From contig NW_005434620.1 of the NCBI RefSeq assembly GCF_000315625.1, forward strand, positions 59,556 to 99,697: a stretch of DNA of 40,142 nt. The letters run 5' to 3'. The notes beneath the pieces were generated by a model that did no database searches, had not been told where the DNA came from, and saw only the letters and a list, made by a program, of their open reading frames with translations. The translations under genes and the position numbers were made by a program. How positions within the stretch are numbered: position 1 is the stretch's first letter; each line of letters starts with the position of its first letter. Positions 34,319 through 40,142 of the stretch are shown here, in pieces. The stretch is from Guillardia theta CCMP2712. Lineage: Eukaryota; Cryptophyceae; Pyrenomonadales; Geminigeraceae.

Positions 34319-34611
34319 AAGTTATGTAGAGCTATGGGATCTAAGTAGGATGTACAAGTCAAAATATCCGAGAGGCTCCTATTGACTCTCAGGGGGCAAG
34401 CCTGGACCATCAGGTATTTGCAACGTCAGGCAACGTAGAGGGAGCGACAGATTGAGCACGAGCGCAGAAAGAAGAAGAAGACGCCATTCCAGCTGCTCAT
34501 GTAGATGGGAAATGATCCTTCAGTTTGTCCATGTCACTTCCATACGACAGCACACATTCGATCCACGTTGAAATTTAGATTATGTAATGTAGTACAACTA
34601 ATACATTTCAG

Positions 34612-37600
34612 GTTTTGACGACGCGGTACAGGACATGCTTACCGCCTTGGACAGTCCAGGAAACACGCTGAAAGAATGGGCTGATAGGGACAGGAGCAGC
34701 AGTCGTGTGAGTTACAGAACTCTTACTCGTTGCAATGCATACGATAGATGTTGCTGCTAGCGCTGCCAGCGTAAAAGTTACTCATCATTGAAAGATAAGA
34801 AGTGACTCACACGGAGGCCTATCAACGGGCCCAACGGCTGTCTCAGTACGGTAAATTTACTCTAAAACTGAATTTTAAACTAACCTAATTTTTCGTCGAA
34901 TGTCAAAATCAACGGATGTAACGGCCGAAAAAGAATGTCCTCGCATGCTCTCTGGGATGAATCGGGACAAGCTGAAACAACTACAACAGGGAGGAAGTGA
35001 AGAAGATCGAGAAGAGAAGAAGTCATAGACTATGAAGAAGATCGAGAAGAGAAGAAGTCATAGACTATGAAGAAGATCGAGAAGAGAAGAAGTCATAGAC
35101 TATGAAGAAGATCGAGAAGAGATAAAGTCATAGACTATGAAGAAGATCGAGAAGAGAAGAAGTCATAGACTATGAAGAAGATCGAGAAGAGATAAAGTCA
35201 TAGAGTACGTACCAGCAATTAGAAGTTGAAAGATGATGGGGAGGGAGAACATCGGTTCCCGAGAGCAGAGAAGGATAAGGACGATGGGAAAAATCGTTTA
35301 AGTTGTTGTGTTCCTTCCAAACGGCAGATTGTGAAACTGTGATGCTTGCGAGGCTTTACATATGACACAAAACAAGTACTGAGACATCATAGGCCTCCAA
35401 GATTGAAGATGACATCTTCCCAGAAGTTGGAGAAAACCCCCAAGGCAAGAGACACTGCATAAAGGGAGGCCGATGCTAATAGAATTCTTTCTCCTGCAGG
35501 TTTGGGATCCCCGAGAGCGTTTGATGGACGTCATGTCATCTAGTCTGTCGTCGGCGCGCTCATTGAGGAGCTCAGCCGGGGAAGGGAAGGAAGAGAACCT
35601 TATGATCAGAGTGCTCAGTGCAAGCGGCCTGAAGCAGAAGGGCCGAATCTTTCTCGACGATCAAGAGCCTGTGTTCTGTCAACTCCGCGTGCTTGACGGC
35701 GATGAGTCCGACGTCCAAGAAGGCCGAACAGAAGCAATGCCAGAAGACGAGACCGACGTGATTGTATGGAACGAAGGGTTCTTGTTCAGCGTGCGGAATG
35801 CGAGCGAGGCCCAGGCAAGTCGGCGGCCATCGACTTAAGAAGATTTTGACTCCCCATGCAGCTGGAATGCTCTGTTTGGCGCTTGAGTTACGACCCCGAG
35901 GAGAACAAAGACGTCACGACCTTTCTTGGAGGAGCTGTCATCAGCACAAGCGAGCTTGCAGCCTACGCTGGGAGGTATACATCTATCGCTGTGCCGGCAG
36001 CTTTAAGAACTCTTGCAGGCTTCTCAAGCAAGACTTCGAGCTGGAGGGCTCTTCTCACTTTGGCGGGAAACTACAACTTGCCTTGCTGTACGGCGCAGAT
36101 CCCAACGATTTGGATCTTTCCGAGGGGTACGAGAGCCACCAGGAAGGGGAATCAGAAATTGAGATTCATGACTACCCTATGCAACGAGTGGACCCTTCGA
36201 ATCAGAGCGACACATTCGAAGCTGAAGACGAGGTGGAGGAGTACGAGGACAATCAGGAAGAGGCTATGTTTGAACCGCAGCTCTACGATACCGAACTTCC
36301 ACAAAGGTTGTCAAATCAGAGCAGCCCACCAAGTCTGCAGGATGAGAACGAGCATGATGAGATGTGGAGGGGAGGAGACGACCAAGAGATAGAGATGAAG
36401 AAGAGGCTGGAATCTTCAGAAAACAACTCAGGCGTCGGGATCTCACTGGAGGCTGATAGTGAGGGAAACGTTGTTATTGTTTCACTTCGAGCTGGCGGGT
36501 CAGCAGAAAGCAGCGGGCAAGTGAAACCAGGCGACAGGTGAGAAGGAGAGTTGGGAAGAGTTGTACCGCGAACTGACACGTTGCTTGTAAAGGATCTGCG
36601 GCATCGACGGGCAAGACATCCGCGGTCTGAGCGTTCCTGACATTCTCGACCGCATAGTCGGGCCGAGCAACACGAGAGTCTCACTGGACCTGATGGTTTG
36701 AAAGGGGAAGGGGAGAGAGCCGGCAGACCAGCTGAGAGGTTGGCAGGACGCGGATCGATCTGACGGGCACGTGAAGCGAGTGATGTTGCGGCGGATGTCA
36801 TCGATGCCGCTGCAGATTCAGTGAGCAGGAGAGGAGTGTGAGATGTGCAGGCTTGTCTCCTCATGTCTTCTTCGATGTCTCCCCGTGTCTCTCCCTCCTC
36901 TCCTCACGCCTTGTGTCCTCCAGGTTCGACCAGCCGTTTCCCGACCATCCGAGCTACCTCTCACAAGGAGCGCAAGACAGATACCTCGTCCCTGACGTCT
37001 CCAGAGCGTCTGACATCGACGGTAAGCCGTCCAGCCTCTTTCCTAGCATGCAGAACCAGCCGGTGGACACCCTCGCGTCGCATCACAGGCCCTCGAAGCA
37101 GGCGAAGGTGAGGAGGGAGCCGAGCAAGAAAGAGGGGCTGATAGCCCTGTAGGTCAGCCCTGTGCCCTCAGCCCCCGATGATTTCTCGGTGACGATGGTG
37201 GACGGCGAAGGATTCTTAACCGGCGAGTCGATCACGCGAACTCTCTCAGAGTTTGAGATGTTGTACGAGTTCCTCATCGGTAATTACTCCAAACCCAGCA
37301 GCATGCCCAGCTCTCTGGACCCCTTCGACGCTCATCGCAATTTTGCGGTCCCTTCCCTGGAGCTTGACCTCGTCTTTGATCAGCAGGGGAACGTCAGCCT
37401 CTCTCTTCTCGCTGCTCGCCTCGAGGAGTTCCTCAACGAAGTCTTGGCTGACCCTCTGCTGTCGCGCGACACATACGTCCTTGCCTTCTGCGAGCCCGAC
37501 GAGCTTGACACCCTCAAGGAGCTACAGGACTCCTCCAGCGAGCAGCGCTCTCCTCCTCCTCCTCCTGCTCTCGATCCGCTTGAACTCGTCTCAAGAAACG

Positions 37601-39256
37601 GCTACGCGTCCAGCTTCAGCAAGAGCATGTCGCCACAGGACGGGAAGTACGAGATGTCGAACGGGTCGATGGCGCTTCCTTCTTCGACAGAGGGCGTGGT
37701 GAAGTTGTACATGGAGAAGCTGGCAGAGAAGGACAGGCAAATCGCACACATGTCCATAAAACTCTCAGCTGCTGAGCACAAAGTGTCATCAGCAACGCAG
37801 CGAGAAGCGGAGCTGGAGGAGGAGCTGAAGCGACTGAAGGCTGGGGGGACCGCGAGGTTCTCGACAGGAGGGGAGGGGTGGGAGGAAGAGAAAGCGAAGC
37901 TCATCGCCGGGTTCAAGGAGCAGATCGAGATGCTGCAGGCCTCTCACAAGGAGGGAGGCGGCCGCTTGTCAGCCGGAGTTGACAGCAGAAGCTCAGCTGG
38001 TCAGCTGCAGGAGGTGATGCAGAAGTTGTCAGAGGCGAACCAGGAGAGCAACCGGCTCAAGGTCAGGCTGGGAGAGCTCGAAGTGACGCTGCGGAGCGTG
38101 GAGGAGGAGCGAGCCCAGCTACAGCGAGAGGTGAAGACCGCAAAGTGGAGCCCGAGTGAGGAGGAGGAGGATCAGGGGAGGCCGTTGGAGGTCAGCGAGC
38201 TCAGGAGGAGGGTGAGAGAGCTGCAGGAGGAACTCTCGTCGGAGAGAGAGCGCCTGAACCAGCAGAGGAGACAAGCGCAGACGCTAGAGACGAACTTGAG
38301 CGAGTCCAAGGTGATGGTGGAGCAGCTTCAGCAGGAGCTGGAGGTGGCGCAGATGAAAGTCACGCACAGCAGAAACCTGTCGCAGGAGGTGGAGGACAAG
38401 GAGTTGGAGATCTCCTCCCTCGGCGAGAAGTGTGCCATCCTCTCGAAGAGGAACGAGCAGCTCCTGGACGAGCTGGAGGCTCTGCGGAAGAGCAGCGACG
38501 AGCTGAAGGCACAAGTTGGTGGGGAGCACCAGAGAGGACGGCGAGAGGATCGAGAGGAGGCGATGGAGGAGCTTGACAGCCTGAGAAGGCAGCTCATGAC
38601 CCAGCAGGACGAGATCAAATTCCTCAAGTCCAAACTCGCGGACGAGCGCTGGAAGACTTCTTTCCCTCCCAACTCTCTCCAGCTCGCGCCCAACTCTGCT
38701 CCCTTCGGCAACGGACAGACCAAGGGCTCCATCCTCAAGGCTCGACAGGCTGTGGAGGAGCTGAAGCAGAGGATAGTCGGAGGCTCCTCCTCCTCGAGCG
38801 TGTCCCCCTCCCCCCGCCTCTCCGCCAGTCCTCAAGCCTTCGCTGTGTCGCAGGCCATGGAGTACGAGACGAAGATCGCCCAGCTGATGACCCAGCTGAA
38901 GCGGGAGCGACTGGCGCTGGAAGAGGAGAAGATTGCCAGGCAGGCAGCCGACGAGCTGAACGCGGAGCTGCTCGAGAGCTTGCAAGAGAGCCGCGCGGCC
39001 CTTCCCTCCACCTCAGCTGCTCGACCTTCATACCAGCAGGACTTGAGCTGGAGACGGTCAGACCTGAAGCTGGACGGAGGGTTCGCGCGATTCGTCAACA
39101 GCAAGAGGAGCGAAGGAACAGAGAGGACGATGAGCCCCCAACTGTCTTCCACGCTAGCCAAGGTGCCGCAGACTCCAGCTGGTGTCGACCTGTCTAACTC
39201 GCTCTCTGCAGGTACAAAAAGCCCTCGCTCGAATCAAAAGCGACATGGACATCTAA
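34612..39256 (+). CDS. C2-PDZ-PX-coiled-coil membrane-trafficking scaffold (5' end uncertain)
   Basis: Exons: 34612-34706, 35500-35814, 35862-35974, 36019-36537, 36593-36695, 36777-36820, 36924-37107, 37153-39162, 39212-39256; phases close to TAA at 39254. A C2-like domain spans about 35590-36090 (NLMIRVLSASGL; FCQLRVLDGD; VIVWNEGFLFSV). An acidic linker follows. A PDZ domain lies at 36420-36695 (GVGISLEADSEGNVVIVS, GDRICGIDGQDI). A PX domain lies at about 37180-37500 (ITRTLSEFEMLYEFL, LEEFLNEVLADPLL). A long charged coiled coil runs 37690-38650, with a second helix near 38860-39000. C2 and PX bind phospholipids and PDZ binds peptides (family knowledge), suggesting a peripheral membrane scaffold or sorting protein. 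The 34612 exon needs one upstream base; the best donor is at 33222, linking to the acylation-motif exons. The third intron-exon junction uses a GC donor (35815). Confidence 0.8.
34999..35204 (+). repeat. 35-bp satellite, six copies, in an intron
   Basis: Units begin at 34999, 35034, 35069, 35104, 35139 and 35174, core GAAGAAGATCGAGAAGAG. Copies 4 and 6 carry GATAAAG where the others have GAGAAGAAG. The period is not a multiple of three and stops interrupt all frames, consistent with its place in the 793-nt intron 34707-35499, by far longer than its neighbours. Confidence 0.95.
35815..35861 (+). other. GC-AG intron in the C2-PDZ-PX gene
   Basis: Donor GCAAGT after GCCCAG, acceptor CCATGCAG; 47 nt, phase 0. 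It joins NASEAQ to LECSVWRLSYDP inside the C2 domain. The unspliced frame stops within the intron. Confidence 0.8.
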
Positions 39257-39568
39257 CTCACATCCCTTCTCCTCCTGCCTCTCTCCTCTTGGAAACCTTC
39301 ACTTTACCCTCCTCTTTGTTTTTCTTCCTTTGCTTCTTCACACTGGGTGTAAAATGCTGCCATGAAACTGCAAGGCGACCTCGTTTGCTTCCTCCACGCA
39401 TGACAACTACAGTCATCCTGTCAGCTCCTCCCCCTCCCTCGTGTCTCTCTCTCCTCCCCTCTCCTTTCCCTCCCTCTTCTCTCCCTCGCACAACACTCCC
39501 CCCCTCCCCCTTCCATGTCTTCACCCCATCCTCTTGAAGTAGACCCCGATAACAATTCATTCAGCGAT
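39257..39568. other. Pyrimidine-rich spacer
   Basis: About 310 bases between the C2-PDZ-PX gene stop and the next start. Runs of CTCCTCC and CCCTCC dominate 39270-39320 and 39420-39535. The PX gene's frame stays open through it only if the last intron (39163-39211) is not removed. The resulting Pro/Ser/Leu tail looks like untranslated sequence. Confidence 0.55.
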
Positions 39569-40130
39569 ATGGATTCTCGGCAGGTACTTTATGTGGTGAA
39601 CGGTAGCATATACCACTCGTCGTGTATTCGCGCTGCCGTCAGCTGTCAGGATCGGCAAGCAACTTGAGCACCTCCTCGAGGGCTTCCAACAAGGTGTTGA
39701 GACGATGTGACTGGGTATCAATTGAGGGCTCATACGTTCCTTAGGCTGACCAAGCGGCGCGGGTGTTCTGCAAAGTTGGAAACAAAACAGAAGTGATTTC
39801 AATACCGGATACAAGTCAAAATGTGTCATGGCTGGTGGATGTGATTCAGGCACGATTTGGAACAAGAGTATGCCAACCTTAGCATAACTGCATTTACTCA
39901 CTAGCCTCCAGGTCCAGTCACTGACTGTGATGGGCTGTGAATTGAGAAATCAAGATGTTATCATGAGTGTTATAAGAGATGGAGATCTGATCGAAGCTGG
40001 ACCTTCAAAAGGTCTAGATAATGGCAAGAACCTCAGCATCCGTGAGCGGTATAAGGAGGTGAAAAGATACAAGGTTCATGTTGCAAGAGACTGCCTAAAG
40101 ATCTTTGATTGTGGCTGCAGGGAGGTGTAA
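39569..40130 (+). CDS. Start of an uncharacterised spliced gene, possibly continuing past the window
   Basis: Exon 1 39569-39583 (MDSRQ), exon 2 39745-39867, exon 3 39912-40130. Exons 2 and 3 join in phase 0 over a 44-nt GT-AG intron. The product includes RVFCKVGNKTEVISI, LVDVIQARFGTR and VMGCELRNQDVIMSVIRDGD, an alternation of strands and a helix resembling a ubiquitin-like or doublecortin-like beta-grasp fold (impression only). A Lys/Arg-rich helix follows (RERYKEVKRYKV). TAA at 40128 may be the stop, but GAG|GTGTAA there could equally be a splice donor. Exon 1 and the 161-nt first intron are the weakest part. Confidence 0.6.
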
Positions 40131-40142
40131 TGGGTACAGTTT

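Noticed and set aside
34999-35204. Direct repeats as a CRISPR-like array
   Set aside because: The units are contiguous with no spacers and lie in a eukaryotic intron.
38284-38985. 233-residue minus-strand Leu-rich ORF
   Set aside because: It is the antisense of a coiled-coil coding region, which commonly gives long Leu/Gln-rich shadows.
39642-39740. Minus-strand peptide with a coiled-coil look (LNTLLEALEEVLKLLADPDS)
   Set aside because: The plus strand carries well-spliced coding exons on its right side. This lies in their first intron and has no convincing partner exons.

Overview
The window is nuclear DNA of a unicellular eukaryote. Nearly every gene is spliced, introns are very short (mostly 43-65 nt) and mostly GT-AG with some GC-AG, and the products are eukaryotic: an Sfi1-like repeat protein, an SMCHD1-like GHKL ATPase/SMC-hinge protein, and a C2-PDZ-PX-coiled-coil protein. 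My best guess is a cryptophyte alga such as Guillardia theta, from the giant IPT/TIG-like repeat protein and compact introns. That is recollection and inference, not a match I could run.

Layout. (1) 1-16093, minus strand: one giant secreted or surface protein gene that runs off the left edge. I place 18 exons in the window. Lengths and phases close exactly: 15,215 coding nt, 5,071 complete codons, no in-frame stop. It has a signal peptide and about 49 recognisable IPT/TIG-like repeats in three very large exons. These are split by a 2-kb block of small exons encoding a different glycine/tyrosine repeat. (2) 16094-17230: divergent intergenic region. (3) 17231-22823, plus: 1,832-residue Sfi1-type tryptophan-repeat protein with a C-terminal EF-hand-like segment. 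(4) 23073-24741, minus: unrecognised gene whose frame is broken several times, always in the same direction. (5) 24742-25257: divergent spacer with a (GGGGT)n G-quadruplex tract and a pyrimidine tract. (6) 25258-32111, plus: 2,183-residue SMCHD1/GMI1-like protein. (7) 32726-33301, plus: exons with an N-myristoylation-like start, either the 5' end of the next gene or a separate small gene. (8) 33960-34318, minus: small two-exon gene. (9) 34612-39256, plus: C2-PDZ-PX-coiled-coil protein. (10) 39569-40130, plus: start of another spliced gene at the right edge.

The genes do not form a pathway in the bacterial sense. Loose themes are cell-surface architecture (giant repeat protein), centrin/basal-body scaffolding (Sfi1-like), chromatin (SMCHD1-like) and membrane trafficking (C2/PDZ/PX). 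The most unusual signals are: exact in-frame tandem duplications that are sharply GC-rich inside otherwise AT-rich giant genes (1654-2169 and 19541-20300, perhaps also 1-250); an intron containing an 18-bp perfect inverted repeat; the split between intron-dense and intronless parts of the giant gene; a high share of GC-AG introns; and the same-direction frame breaks of the gene at 23073-24741.
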